A stretch of 64,000 bases of DNA from Actinacidiphila guanduensis (GCF_900103985.1 NZ_FNIE01000015.1:110586-174585), one strand, 5' to 3'. Counted from the stretch's first letter, positions 1-8,848 are shown. Translations and numbers: made by a program. The notes: a model not told the origin generated them from the sequence alone.

Positions 1-2886
1 GCCGTCGGGCACGGTGAGGCCCACCGACAGGGCGCGGACGCTCTGCCCGCTGGTGTTGGTGAAGGTCGCGGTCGCGGTGATCGCCGTGTCGGGCTTCACG
101 ATGCCGTCCGCCTGGAGCGTGAACGGGTCCTGCACCACGATCGGCGCGGTGCCGGTCACGCCGTCCACCGTCACCTCGATCGACGCGGCGCCGGGTGCCC
201 GCATGGTGACGACGCCGGTGCGGCTGACGGAGGCGACCTCCGGGTCGGTGCTGCGGTAGGTGACGTGGGCGCGGGACAGGTCGGCGAAGGACTGGTCGTT
301 GTCGGCCGCCTCGACGATGTGGTCCGCGGCAGCGTGCTGCTGCTCCAGCGCGGAGTCCGTGTCCGGGGCGAGCCACGCATTGGTGCCCTTCAGGTCCAGC
401 GCGTCGCCGGGCTTGAAGACCACCTGGCCGGGCTGGACGGTGACCGTCCGCACCCGTGGGGTGATGGTGCCGTGCACCCGCACCGTGCCGGAGCCGGCGA
501 CGGTCGCGGAGTCGGGCCCGACCCGGAACTGGTAGGCGCCGTCGTGGACCACCTGCTTCAGGGCGTCCTCGTCCCACTGGCTGAGGTCGGCGGCCTTGAC
601 GGACAGGCTCACGTGCTGGGTGTGCCCGGGCGCGAGCACCGCCGTCTTCCGGAAGCCCACCAGCTGCTCCTTGGGCAACTCGGCGCCCGGCACGGTGAAC
701 TGGGGGGCCGCGTAGAGCTGCGCGACTGTCGCGCCCGCGACCGTACCGGTGTTGGTGACGTCGAAGCCGACCTTCACGGTGCCGTCCGCGGACACGGTGC
801 CGGGGCCCACCTGGACGTGGGAGTAGGCGAAGTGCGCGTAGGACAGGCCGTAGCCGAAGGGGTAGGTCGGCGTGCCGGTGAAGTACTGGTAGGTGCGGCC
901 GAGTCCGCCGGTCTGGGACGGGGTGAGGCCGTAGTCGTCCATCGGCGGCAGCTGCGAGTCGCCGGCGTACCACGTGAAGTCCAGGTGGCCGGAGGGGTTC
1001 TGCTCGCCGAAGAGGACCTGGGCGAGCGCGGTGCCCTGGCTCTCGCCGTTGTAGCCGCTGAAGACGATCGCCGGGAAGTCCTTCCGCGCGGCCTGGATGT
1101 CGTACGGGCCGTCGGCCTGCATGACCATCGCGGTGCGCGGGTTGCCGAGGGCGGCGACCTGGCCGACCAGCGAGTCCTCGTTGCCGGGGAGCGACAGCGC
1201 GGAGCGGTCGGTGCCCTCGTCGGCCACGGCCATGTCCGAGCCGACGACCACGATCACCAGGTCGGCGGCCTTGACCGCGGACTGCGTGGCGGCCGAGCAG
1301 GAGGCGGGCGTTGTGGCGGTGGTCGAGGTGCCGCAGGCGTCGAAGGTGACGGTCGCGGAGGGGTTGGCGGCCTTGACGGCCGCGGTGATGCCCTGCACGG
1401 CGTCGACCCTGAGCGTGGGTTGGCCCGAATATCCGCCCAGCGTCGTGGTGTTCGCGAGATTGCCGAGGATGACGACGTTCTTCAGCTTCGCCGGGTTCGC
1501 CGGCAGCAGCGGCGCCGAGGTGCCCGCGACCTTGTCGTTCTGCAGCAGCACGAGGTCCTGGGCGGCGATCTTCTCGGCGAGCGCCTGGTGGGCGGGCGAC
1601 TCGATCTGGTCCTTGGTGATCTTCGTGTACGCGACCTTGCCCGCGGGGTCGAACTCGCCGGTCTCCATGCGGACCGTGAACAGCTTCGTCAGCGCGCCGT
1701 CGATGACGCCGGGCGTCAGCAGGCCCAGCGCGATGGCCGCGTCGATGTTCTGCGTGGTCAACTCGCCGCCGGCGCAGTTCAGCTGGGTGCCGGCCCGCAG
1801 CGCGAACGCCTGGCCGCCGGCCGCCGCGGAGATCTGCTCGCCGGTGGCGGTGTCGGTCCACGTCGTGCCGTTGGTGGTCCAGCCGGGCGGGGCCCAGTTG
1901 TGGGCGCCGGAGGAGTAGATGTCGCCGATGGCGCCGCAGTCCGAGGTGGTGTATCCGCCGAACCCGTAGGTGGCCTGCAGGAGTTCGTCCACGGTGTAGG
2001 TGTCCGCGGGCGCCGGGGTGCCGTTGATCGCGTTGTAGGACGTCATCACGCCGGAGACGTGGGCGTCCCGCACCAGGCTCGCGAACTGCTTGGTGTAGTA
2101 GTCCCGGATGTTCGCGTCGGTGGTGTTCGCGCTCTGGGTGTGCCGGCTGTTCTCGTCGTTGTTCAGCGCGTAGTGCTTGGCCGTTGCCGCGACCTTCAGG
2201 TACGGGGTCATCGGCTTGCCGCTCGGCGTCTCGCCCTGGTAGCCGTCGACGAAGGCGTCGGCCATCGCGGACGCCAGGTAGGTGTCCTCGCCGAAGGACT
2301 CGTTGGTCCGCCCCCACCGCGGGTCGCGGTCCATGTTCACCGTGGGCGCCCAGAAGGTGAGGTCGCCGTAGTCGGCGGCGGAGGGGCCGATGTTGTTCTG
2401 CCCCTTCCCCCACAGCGACTTGTCCAGGAAGCCGCGCGCCTCGTCGGATATCGCGGTGGTCTCCTGGTAGGTCAGCTGCGGGTCCCAGGACATGGTGGCG
2501 GCGAAGTTCACCGGGAAACTCGTGGCGGTGACGTCGAGTTCGCCCTGCCCGCCGGCCGCGGTGTCGGCACCGAGCCGGTTGATCCCGTGCTGGCCCTCGC
2601 TCCAGTACGTGTACTGCTGGACCCCGAGCCGGGGGATGGCCGGCGCGTTGTTGGTCTGGAGCTGCGCCACCTTCTCGGGCAGCGTCATCCGCGACACCAG
2701 GTCGGCGGCCCGCTCGGCGAACGAGTAGTGCGTGTCCAGGTAGAGCGGCGTCGTGGCGGCCGCGGCCTTGGTGGCCGGGCCGGCGGGGCTCGCCTCCGCC
2801 ACGGCCGGCACCCCGGCCACCACGGTCGCCGCGACGGCGGCGGCCAGCATGCGTCCGGCCGATGTCCGGAGTCTTCGGGAGCGCAA
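1..2886 (-). CDS. Secreted glycoside hydrolase family 3 beta-xylosidase/beta-glucosidase (3' end outside window)
   Basis: The 962 visible codons encode an exported GH3 enzyme that should release xylose or glucose from the non-reducing ends of plant oligosaccharides. The start is a TTG with AAGGAG upstream, followed by an Arg-rich, Ala-rich signal peptide. The N-terminal GH3 barrel contains WAPTVNMDRDPRWGR, KHYALNND and the nucleophile motif GYTTSDCGAI (Asp316). The 'SDC' form is typical of the xylosidase branch of GH3. A C-terminal GH3 sandwich, an FnIII-like domain, a bacterial Ig-like stretch and the start of a NEW3-like domain follow. The frame is still open at base 1, so the C-terminus is missing. 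The upstream region holds a 7-bp inverted repeat that may bind a LacI-type repressor. Substrate choice between xyloside and glucoside is inferred only from the motif. Confidence 0.9.
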   Translation of the reverse strand, partial: MRSRRLRTSAGRMLAAAVAATVVAGVPAVAEASPAGPATKAAAATTPLYLDTHYSFAERAADLVSRMTLPEKVAQLQTNNAPAIPRLGVQQYTYWSEGQHGINRLGADTAAGGQGELDVTATSFPVNFAATMSWDPQLTYQETTAISDEARGFLDKSLWGKGQNNIGPSAADYGDLTFWAPTVNMDRDPRWGRTNESFGEDTYLASAMADAFVDGYQGETPSGKPMTPYLKVAATAKHYALNNDENSRHTQSANTTDANIRDYYTKQFASLVRDAHVSGVMTSYNAINGTPAPADTYTVDELLQATYGFGGYTTSDCGAIGDIYSSGAHNWAPPGWTTNGTTWTDTATGEQISAAAGGQAFALRAGTQLNCAGGELTTQNIDAAIALGLLTPGVIDGALTKLFTVRMETGEFDPAGKVAYTKITKDQIESPAHQALAEKIAAQDLVLLQNDKVAGTSAPLLPANPAKLKNVVILGNLANTTTLGGYSGQPTLRVDAVQGITAAVKAANPSATVTFDACGTSTTATTPASCSAATQSAVKAADLVIVVVGSDMAVADEGTDRSALSLPGNEDSLVGQVAALGNPRTAMVMQADGPYDIQAARKDFPAIVFSGYNGESQGTALAQVLFGEQNPSGHLDFTWYAGDSQLPPMDDYGLTPSQTGGLGRTYQYFTGTPTYPFGYGLSYAHFAYSHVQVGPGTVSADGTVKVGFDVTNTGTVAGATVAQLYAAPQFTVPGAELPKEQLVGFRKTAVLAPGHTQHVSLSVKAADLSQWDEDALKQVVHDGAYQFRVGPDSATVAGSGTVRVHGTITPRVRTVTVQPGQVVFKPGDALDLKGTNAWLAPDTDSALEQQHAAADHIVEAADNDQSFADLSRAHVTYRSTDPEVASVSRTGVVTMRAPGAASIEVTVDGVTGTAPIVVQDPFTLQADGIVKPDTAITATATFTNTSGQSVRALSVGLTVPDG

Positions 2887-3362
2887 GGTTGTCTCCTTCA
2901 CGTCACGCGCCGCTGGGGCACAGGTTCATGGGGAGCGTGCACGGCACCGGTGCGGGGCGGCGGCTCGATCGTTGAGCTGACAACGATGTCTCCTCTCACG
3001 CGCACCGCACTCGCGCACGCGGCCGCCCACCGGACCCTTGAGAACTCGCCCAGCCACTGTTCAGCCTGTTCTGAGCGAAAGTCAAGGCATCGCGCAGCAG
3101 TGCGCGGGATTGGCGGAAGCCGTCAAATTACTTGCCTGACAGGGGATTCGGACGCCAACGGGCACGCCGGCCGGGGGCTTGGCCGGGGTGGGCCGAATAT
3201 GCCGAAAACGGGGCCGCAGGAGTGCGCAGGGCGTGGGCTTCTGCTCAACACCGTCCAAAATCCCCGGTCCGGGGATGCCTCTCGACCGCGTCCGGGGAAG
3301 CCGTCGGGCAGGCTTGCGCGACGGCCGGGCGGGTGTCGAAGGTGGATTGTAGGTTCGGGAGG
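2887..3362. other. Intergenic region between the GH3 gene and the Imm51-like gene
   Basis: About 475 bases between divergent genes. It should hold both promoters. Apart from the inverted repeat at 2968-2987 I see no gene or strong hairpin. The open frames crossing it are composition artefacts. Confidence 0.5.
2968..2987. promoter_or_regulatory. Inverted repeat ATCGTTG-N6-CAACGAT upstream of the GH3 gene
   Basis: Perfect 7-bp arms flank a 6-bp spacer (AGCTGA), 82 bases upstream of the TTG start of the GH3 gene. Position and symmetry fit an operator for a sugar-responsive repressor. No regulator gene lies next to it, so the binding protein is unknown. Confidence 0.4.
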
Positions 3363-3719
3363 GTGGACGAGACCTTGGCGTTGGAGCCGTTGCAGTTCTT
3401 CGAGTACGAGCACAAGCCCGGCCACTACTGCCTGATGCTCAGCGACCGGCACATGGTCGACCTGCTGGACGTCTTCGAGGACTGCGGGCAGTACGGGAAC
3501 GGGTACGGGTGGGCGGGCGTGGCCCGTTCGGCGATACGGTCGCGGGCCCCGGAGCTGGCCGGGCGGGTCGCCTTCGACCCCGAGGCGGGCATGTTCGTCG
3601 CCCACGGACGCGACCCCGAGGCCCTGCGCACCCTCGGCACCCTGCTGCGCGAGGCCCTGCACGACCGCGACGTGCTCAGCGAGCTGATCGAGACCGGGGA
3701 CCCCGACTGGTTCGACTGA
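3363..3719 (+). CDS. Imm51-like immunity protein (orphan)
   Basis: A 118-residue soluble protein resembling the Imm51 family, whose members neutralise polymorphic toxins. The family-like features I recognise are the start of the conserved part (FFEYEHKPGHYCLML), the block GNGYGWAGVARSAIR, the stretch FDPEAGMFVAHGRDPEAL and the acidic end. The start is uncertain. The GTG chosen here gives the usual family length but sits directly behind its GGGAGG, and GTG codons 21 and 33 bases upstream are alternatives. No toxin gene is next to it: the LAL regulator downstream is separated by 626 bases. It may be a leftover immunity gene protecting against neighbours' toxins. Family assignment is from memory of the sequence pattern. 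Confidence 0.65.
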   Translation: MDETLALEPLQFFEYEHKPGHYCLMLSDRHMVDLLDVFEDCGQYGNGYGWAGVARSAIRSRAPELAGRVAFDPEAGMFVAHGRDPEALRTLGTLLREALHDRDVLSELIETGDPDWFD

Positions 3720-4230
3720 ACGCCCCGGCTGCCACCGGGGGCGAGCCGACACGCAGGGTCCCGAACCGTGATGGAGCCGTGAAGCCCTGGTCACAAGCCT
3801 GCTCGCGGGCCGGATGAGGCGCTAAGGTGTGGCACCCGGTCGGGGGCAACTGATCTGCGGTGGACGAGGACATGGCACGACCTGGCAGTCAAAACCAGCG
3901 CGAGCCCGCAGCGGGCGAACCCGCGCGGGCGGCCCCCGCGAGCGACACGGCTCCCGATCGGCGAACCCGCGCTCTCAAGAGCTCCACGCGTGGCCGCCAT
4001 GAGCGCGAGGGCTGCCGCCGGGGCACCCGCGTGCTTGAGGGGCGCCGCGTGGGGGCGACCGTGCCACGAGGGTTCCCGGCAGGGGTACCGGTGAGCGTGA
4101 AGGGTGCCATCTGGGGGCGCCCTTGAACGTGACGGCCCCCGGTGGGGGTGCCCGTGGGCAGGAACCAGCGGGAGGTCGAAAAGCCCTGGAGCCGAAGGGC
4201 GCGTCGCTGTCGAAAGGGAGAGCGCGCGGA

Positions 4231-4253
4231 AGTTTCTGAGGAACGAAGAAACT
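4231..4253. promoter_or_regulatory. Inverted repeat AGTTTCT-N9-AGAAACT
   Basis: Perfect 7-bp arms, about 93 bases before the LAL start, in a relatively A+T-rich patch. Could be a repressor site or part of the promoter. No known factor matched. Confidence 0.35.
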
Positions 4254-4264
4254 GAGCACGGTGG

Positions 4265-4276
4265 ACTGTCGACAGT
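4265..4276. promoter_or_regulatory. 12-bp palindrome ACTGTCGACAGT upstream of the LAL gene
   Basis: Perfect dyad 69 bases upstream of the ATG of the LAL regulator and 12 bases after the previous inverted repeat. It may be an autoregulatory or dimeric activator site. Function is inferred only from position and symmetry. Confidence 0.35.
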
Positions 4277-4345
4277 GACTCCAGCGCCCGGAGGCGGAGG
4301 GGCGTCTCAAAACAAAGGGGGGCCTCCCGAAAAAGGGGTTACCAC

Positions 4346-7300
4346 ATGCAGAACTCGGACTCGCAACTGGTCGAGCGGGACCGGGAGTTCGGTGAGGTCG
4401 AGGCGATGCTTGCCGCGGCGGCCGCGGGCGCCGGGCGGATGGTGGTGGTCAGCGGCGGCGCGGGCACGGGGAAGTCGGCGCTGCTCCGCGCGGCCCTCGC
4501 ACCGGCCCGGGACAGCGGCTTCACCGTGCTCGCCGCCCGGGGCATACCGTCCGAGCGCGATCTTCCCTTCGGGCTGGTGAACCGGCTGCTCGCGCCCGCC
4601 CTGCCCGAGCCCGGCGACGCCGCGGCCGCGTTCACCGGGCACCCCTCCGATGCCGAACTTGCCGCCGAACTCCAGCGGTTCCAGGCCGCTTTGACCCGGC
4701 TCGCGGCCCGCTCCCCCGTCCTCGTCGCCGTGGACGACCTCCAGTACCTCGACCGCGAGTCGCTGCGCTGGCTCAGCGCCCTCCCCCAGCGCATCGACCA
4801 GGCACCCGTCGCCGTCATGCTCACCGTGTGCCCGGGCGAGCCGTGCGCGGACCCCGCGGCCCTCGACGAACTGCTCGCCGTCAGCGCGGTGGAGGTGCAC
4901 CCCGCCGAACTCAGCGCCCTCGCCGCCGGAACGGTGGTCGAGCGGGCCCTGACCGCGGCCCCCGACGAGCCCTTCGTCGCCGCCGTGATGCGGGAGACGG
5001 GCGGGAACCCGCTGTCCGTGGCGGAGTTGACCTCGGCGCTGCGGGACCACGCGGTCGCCCCCACGGCGGACTCGGCAGGGCTGCTCGGCGACATCGCCGT
5101 ACCCCGGCTGGCCGCCTGGCTGCGCGCGCGCCTGCGCCGGATGTCGCCGTACGCCCTCGAACTCGCAAGGGCCGTCGCTGTCCTCGGCGCCGACGCGGAC
5201 TTCGCCCGGGTGGGCCTGCTCTGCGAGGTCGGGCCCGCGCAGGTGATGGACACCGTGACGGCGCTGGACCGCTCCGGCCTGATCGAGGTCACGGACGGCT
5301 CCCTCGCCTTCGCCCAGCCCCTGATACGCAACGCGGTGCTCCAGGACGTACCGCTGGCGGACCTCTACGCCCTGCACACCCGGGCGGCCGGCGCACTCCG
5401 GGCCACCGGCGCCCCTGACGACCGGGTGGCCGAACAGCTCGTCGCCACCCCGTTGCCCACCGGCCCGTGGGCCGGCGAGGTGCTGCGGGCCGCCGCCGCG
5501 GCCGCCCTCGACCGCGGCGCTCCCGACCAGGCCGCCGCATACCTGGCCCGGGCCCTGCGTGAGCCGCTGCCGGACGCCACCCGCACCGAACTTCTCGCCG
5601 AACTCGGCCACGTCGAGGGGTACTTGGACCTCGAAGCGGCGATCGACCACTTGGCGGCAGCGTGCGCGGGGCCGCCGGCGGAAGGCGCGGGGCAGCTTGA
5701 AGGGCAGCGAGCGGGCCGAGACGGTGAACCAGCGGACCCGACAGAGGAATCGGGACGGCCGGAGGAGGCCGAGGGGCAGTGGGCTGTTCGTCTTGAACCC
5801 GGGACCCGCACAGCGGGCCGCCACGGAACCGGAGCCCACGCAGCCGAGCCCGCGGCAGCCGATCGCCATGACGCAGATCGCCACGACGCCGGGGCCGAAC
5901 GCGGCGGACTCCATCGGCTCGGCGCCGACGATGCCGTACGCGCCCGGCCCGCAGGCGAACAGTTCGAGGATGTCCGGCCCGCACGCGAACAACTCGGGCA
6001 CGCTCGCCCCGCCCGCGAGCAGTTCGCGGATACCCCGCCCGCGCGCGAACAGCGCGTCCCGCAGCAGCCGTTGCACGAACGCGCACCCGACCAGGGCCTG
6101 CGTGAACCGGCCCCGTACGACCTCGCCGCGCGCGACCACGCCCACCTCGGCGGCACCGCACGGGAGCCCGCCGCACACGTGCCCGCCCAGCACGCACGGA
6201 CCATGGGCGACGGCGTACGCGCATCGGTAGCGCACGACCAGCCGGCGCCCGAGCACGCCGCACATCACCGCGCCCGGCACGCCGACCCCTCGTACGTCCC
6301 GGCGCCGAGCGCCCAAGTCCCGCCAGGCGAGACCCTGCGTGAGCCGACCGCACCCGGCCGACCCGAACAGGACCGGCCCACGCAAGAACGGCCCGTACAA
6401 GACCCACCCGGACACGACCGACCCGTTCCAGCCCTCCCCTTGGCCGCCCCCACCGCGCCGGACACCACCGCGCCCCACTCCACAGCGCACACCCCTCGCC
6501 CCCGCGAAAGCCCTCAACCCTCCCTCCGCGAAGCCGCCCTGCGCGAACTCGCCGACCACCTCACCACGACCGGCCGCCCCCACGAGGCCGACCGGCTCCT
6601 CGACGCCAACCCCGAGCCCGTCCCCGGCGAGCGCGCCCTGTGGGCGGCCGACCTGCGGTGCGACGCGGAGGCGCCCGCCGGCGCCGCCACCGGGCCGCTC
6701 CCCCGCCTGCCCCGGCCCCAACGGTCCGGCGGCGTGGACGAGATACGCCATCTGAGCCTGCTCGCGACCCGGACGGCGCGGGCCGGACGGTCCCGGTCGA
6801 AGGCCGCCGCGCTCGCCGAACAGGCCCTGGCGGCAGCCCCGTTCACGCCGGAGTCGCTGCGTCCGACGCTGCGGGCCGTGCTGGTGCTCGCGCAGGCCGG
6901 GCGGGCCGAGGAGGCGTACGAGCGGTGCGAGGCGCTGCTCGCCGAGGTGAACCGGTGGGGGCACCGGCCCGGGCTCGCCGCCGTACGGTCGCTGCGCGGA
7001 GCCGTCGCCCACCGGCTGGGCCGCATGCCCGCGGCGGCCGAAGACGCGCGTGCCGCAGTGGAGTTGCTGGAAGGGTGCGGGGTCCCGCGGTACGCGGGTG
7101 CCGCGTTGGGGCTGCTGGCCCGGCTGGTCCACGTGCACGTCGATCTGGGCGCGTACGACGAGGCGGCGGCCCTGGTGGCCGAGGTGCGCACCGACACGGC
7201 GCGGACCTGGGCGGGCACGGCGCTGCTGCTCGCGCGCGGCAGGCTCCGGGTGGCCGCCGGGCAACACGCGGACGGGCTGCGGGACTTGCTGACGTCCGGC

Positions 7301-7963
7301 GGCCGGCTGCCCGCGTGGAAGGCGGACAACCCGGCGGTCGCGCCCTGGCGGTCGGGCGCCGCCTGGGCGCTGCTCGCCCTCGGCGAGCCGGCCGAGGCCC
7401 GGCGGTACGCCGCGGAGGAGGTCGAGCAGGCGCGCAGGTGGGGCACGCCGGGACCGTTGAGCGCCGCGCTGCGGGCGCTGGGGGCTGTCGTGGGCGGCAC
7501 CGAGGGGCTGGCGCTGCTGGAGAAGTCGGTCCAAGTGGCCGAGCGTTCGGAGGACCGGCTCGGCCTGGCCCGGTCGCTGGCGGCGCACGGTGCCGCGCTC
7601 GCCCGGGCCAACCGCCGTGTGCCCGCCCGGCGTTCGCTGCGCAGCGCGATCGCGGTCGCCGAGGAGTGCGGCTGCCCGGACCTGGCCGGGCGGGCCCGGG
7701 TCGAGATGTACACGGCGGGCGGGCGGCCGCCGAAGGCCGCGGACCCGGTGGGGGTCGCGTCGCTGACGGCCGCCGAGCTGCGCACGGCCACGCTCGCCGC
7801 CGAGGGCCGGACCAACCGGGAACTCGCCGAGGTGCTGGCCGTGGGCCTGCGGACGGTCGAGATCCACCTCACCAACGCCTACCGCAAGCTGGGCATCGAC
7901 GGCCGCGACCGCCTCCCCGACGCCCTCCTCGGCCACCCGTCGGCCGACGCGGGCTCCCTCTGA
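4346..7963 (+). CDS. LAL-family ATP-binding LuxR-type transcriptional regulator
   Basis: A 1205-residue regulator of the large ATP-binding LuxR class, which in streptomycetes usually acts as a pathway-specific activator. The N-terminal ATPase shows Walker A GGAGTGKS (37-44) and Walker B VLVAVDD (125-131). A helical, TPR-like repeat region (about 750-1120) follows, then a C-terminal LuxR helix-turn-helix containing LTAAELRTATLAAEGRTNRE and the motif RTVEIHLTNAYRKLGI (about 1135-1195). Between the ATPase and the TPR region lies an unusual low-complexity insert of about 280 residues (448-728), rich in Pro, Ala, Arg, His and Glu, with a 10-residue repeat of the PAREQ type. No pathway genes touch it. 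The nearest downstream unit is the peptide-export operon 650 bases away, which is a plausible but unproven target. The RBS is a weak AAAAGGGG 10 bases before ATG. Confidence 0.9.
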   Translation: MQNSDSQLVERDREFGEVEAMLAAAAAGAGRMVVVSGGAGTGKSALLRAALAPARDSGFTVLAARGIPSERDLPFGLVNRLLAPALPEPGDAAAAFTGHPSDAELAAELQRFQAALTRLAARSPVLVAVDDLQYLDRESLRWLSALPQRIDQAPVAVMLTVCPGEPCADPAALDELLAVSAVEVHPAELSALAAGTVVERALTAAPDEPFVAAVMRETGGNPLSVAELTSALRDHAVAPTADSAGLLGDIAVPRLAAWLRARLRRMSPYALELARAVAVLGADADFARVGLLCEVGPAQVMDTVTALDRSGLIEVTDGSLAFAQPLIRNAVLQDVPLADLYALHTRAAGALRATGAPDDRVAEQLVATPLPTGPWAGEVLRAAAAAALDRGAPDQAAAYLARALREPLPDATRTELLAELGHVEGYLDLEAAIDHLAAACAGPPAEGAGQLEGQRAGRDGEPADPTEESGRPEEAEGQWAVRLEPGTRTAGRHGTGAHAAEPAAADRHDADRHDAGAERGGLHRLGADDAVRARPAGEQFEDVRPAREQLGHARPAREQFADTPPAREQRVPQQPLHERAPDQGLREPAPYDLAARDHAHLGGTAREPAAHVPAQHARTMGDGVRASVAHDQPAPEHAAHHRARHADPSYVPAPSAQVPPGETLREPTAPGRPEQDRPTQERPVQDPPGHDRPVPALPLAAPTAPDTTAPHSTAHTPRPRESPQPSLREAALRELADHLTTTGRPHEADRLLDANPEPVPGERALWAADLRCDAEAPAGAATGPLPRLPRPQRSGGVDEIRHLSLLATRTARAGRSRSKAAALAEQALAAAPFTPESLRPTLRAVLVLAQAGRAEEAYERCEALLAEVNRWGHRPGLAAVRSLRGAVAHRLGRMPAAAEDARAAVELLEGCGVPRYAGAALGLLARLVHVHVDLGAYDEAAALVAEVRTDTARTWAGTALLLARGRLRVAAGQHADGLRDLLTSGGRLPAWKADNPAVAPWRSGAAWALLALGEPAEARRYAAEEVEQARRWGTPGPLSAALRALGAVVGGTEGLALLEKSVQVAERSEDRLGLARSLAAHGAALARANRRVPARRSLRSAIAVAEECGCPDLAGRARVEMYTAGGRPPKAADPVGVASLTAAELRTATLAAEGRTNRELAEVLAVGLRTVEIHLTNAYRKLGIDGRDRLPDALLGHPSADAGSL
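5941..6054 (+). repeat. In-frame tandem repeat, about 3.7 copies of a 30-bp unit
   Basis: Inside the LAL gene a 30-base unit, approximately GCCCGCACGCGAACAGTTCG plus ten variable bases, repeats almost four times. It encodes the 10-residue period RPAGEQFEDV, RPAREQLGHA, RPAREQFADT, PPAREQ. The copies have diverged, so the expansion is not recent. Confidence 0.8.
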
Positions 7964-8035
7964 GCCGCAGCCGCGCTGCCAAGAAACGGCAACCCCCCGT
8001 AGGAGCTTCCGCCGGTCCCGGCCGCAGGCCGGTCG

Positions 8036-8165
8036 GTGGTTGCTCGCGCAGTTCCCCGCCCCCTGTAGAGCCTGCCCTTTGCGCGCACGGCAAGGTCCGT
8101 ACCACCCAGGGGGGCTGGGGGTACCTCCAGGCGAAGTTCTGGGGGAGGAACTGCGCGACGAGCGC
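8036..8165. repeat. Dispersed palindromic intergenic repeat, copy 1
   Basis: The outer arms GCTCGCGCAGTTCCCCGCC and GGGGGAGGAACTGCGCGA form an imperfect inverted repeat. Between them lie CCCAGGGGGGCTGGGGGTAC and a nested CTCC/GGGGGAG hairpin. The same arrangement recurs at 37631-37760. I recognise it as a repeat family common between genes in Streptomyces. It does not encode a protein. Confidence 0.75.
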
Positions 8166-8485
8166 GGGCCGGCGGATGGTCCCGGCAACCGGGGAAGGGG
8201 CACCCCGGGGGGCACCCCGCGAGCTCAGCGCAGGCACCCCGCATTCCTGCACACCTTTGACGCACAAGCCGCACAGCAGCGCGACACGTTCCGCCGCCCC
8301 CGGCGGGCCGAAATCGTAAGTCGCAGGAATGTCCGCATCGCGGTCGGCGGCGCGCCCGGCGGGCAGGAATAGCCGTTCGAACGATGTGAAGGAAACGTCA
8401 GAATATCGTGGCCGATGCCGCACGAATACGCGTCGCGGTACCGAAAGGCCGACCGAAACACCGAGCTGACCAGGGTGGCCGCACG

Positions 8486-8510
8486 GCAGGACGCCGTACT
8501 AGCGTCCTGC
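8486..8510 (+). promoter_or_regulatory. Stem-loop with 9-bp perfect stem upstream of the precursor gene
   Basis: GCAGGACGC and GCGTCCTGC are separated by a 7-base loop containing CTAG, 101 bases before the precursor start. Either an operator near the promoter or a leader-RNA hairpin. Confidence 0.4.
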
Positions 8511-8611
8511 GTCGAACGGGTGCGGCGAATTGTGTTCGGCCGTTGCTTCGAACACCGCGCGCCCCTGCTCACCATTCGCAATTCCGCAGAGTCATGAAGG
8601 GAACGCAATTC

Positions 8612-8830
8612 ATGCGTAACACCACTCCCCAGGTCGAGACCCGCGAGCTTGCCGACGGCGACCTGGACAACATCTCCGGCGGCGTGGGCGTGGGCATCGG
8701 CGTGGACGGCCTCGGCCTGGGCGACGTCCTCGCCCCGGTCAGCAACCTGCTGCCCGTGGGCCAGGTCACCAACCTGGTCGGCGGCGCCACCACCACGCTC
8801 TCCGGCGTCACCGGTCTCGCGGGTCTCTGA
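8612..8830 (+). CDS. Double-glycine leader bacteriocin-like precursor peptide
   Basis: A 72-residue peptide that looks like the substrate of the export genes that follow. Residues 1-24 form a classical double-glycine leader: the acidic, Leu-spaced stretch ELADGDLDNISGG, with hydrophobic residues at the positions that C39 peptidases read. Cleavage after Gly24 would release a 48-residue core with no cysteine, 12 glycines, small hydrophobic residues and GxG/GG motifs. That composition fits an unmodified class II, membrane-active bacteriocin rather than a lanthipeptide. The ATG at 8612 is chosen because GAAGGGA lies 5-12 bases upstream. An in-frame ATG 18 bases earlier overlaps that RBS. A strong hairpin directly after the stop separates it from the transporter genes, as expected if the precursor is made in excess. 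Confidence 0.85.
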   Translation: MRNTTPQVETRELADGDLDNISGGVGVGIGVDGLGLGDVLAPVSNLLPVGQVTNLVGGATTTLSGVTGLAGL

Positions 8831-8848
8831 CCGCGAGAGTTCGGCCAT

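Larger units (their letters stand above)
3720..4345. other. Intergenic region upstream of the LAL regulator
   Basis: About 626 bases without a convincing gene. The G-rich middle part (4010-4150) codes only for low-complexity shadow frames. Two symmetric elements near its right end are listed separately and probably belong to the promoter of the regulator gene. Confidence 0.5.
7964..8611. other. Intergenic region between the LAL gene and the bacteriocin precursor
   Basis: About 650 bases without a convincing gene. It holds one copy of a dispersed palindromic repeat (8036-8165) and a 9-bp perfect stem-loop (8486-8510). The promoter of the peptide operon should lie in its right part, where the sequence becomes less G+C-rich (8380-8600). 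A long frame from 8408 that runs into the precursor gene has no RBS and atypical codon use. Confidence 0.5.

Noticed and set aside
265..3435. Plus-strand open frame opposite the first GH3 gene
   Set aside because: The minus strand carries unmistakable GH3 motifs; the plus-strand translation is low complexity.
3860..4126. 88-codon ORF upstream of the LAL gene
   Set aside because: Mixed charged low-complexity sequence, no RBS, no family resemblance, overlapped by equally open frames.
4307..8215. Very long open frame on the minus strand (about 1300 codons)
   Set aside because: It mirrors the LAL gene, has no recognisable domain, and its codon third positions do not show the G+C bias of real genes here.
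8408..8611. Longer version of the bacteriocin precursor starting at 8408
   Set aside because: No RBS, Arg-rich composition unlike a leader, and the RBS GAAGGGA fits the ATG at 8612.
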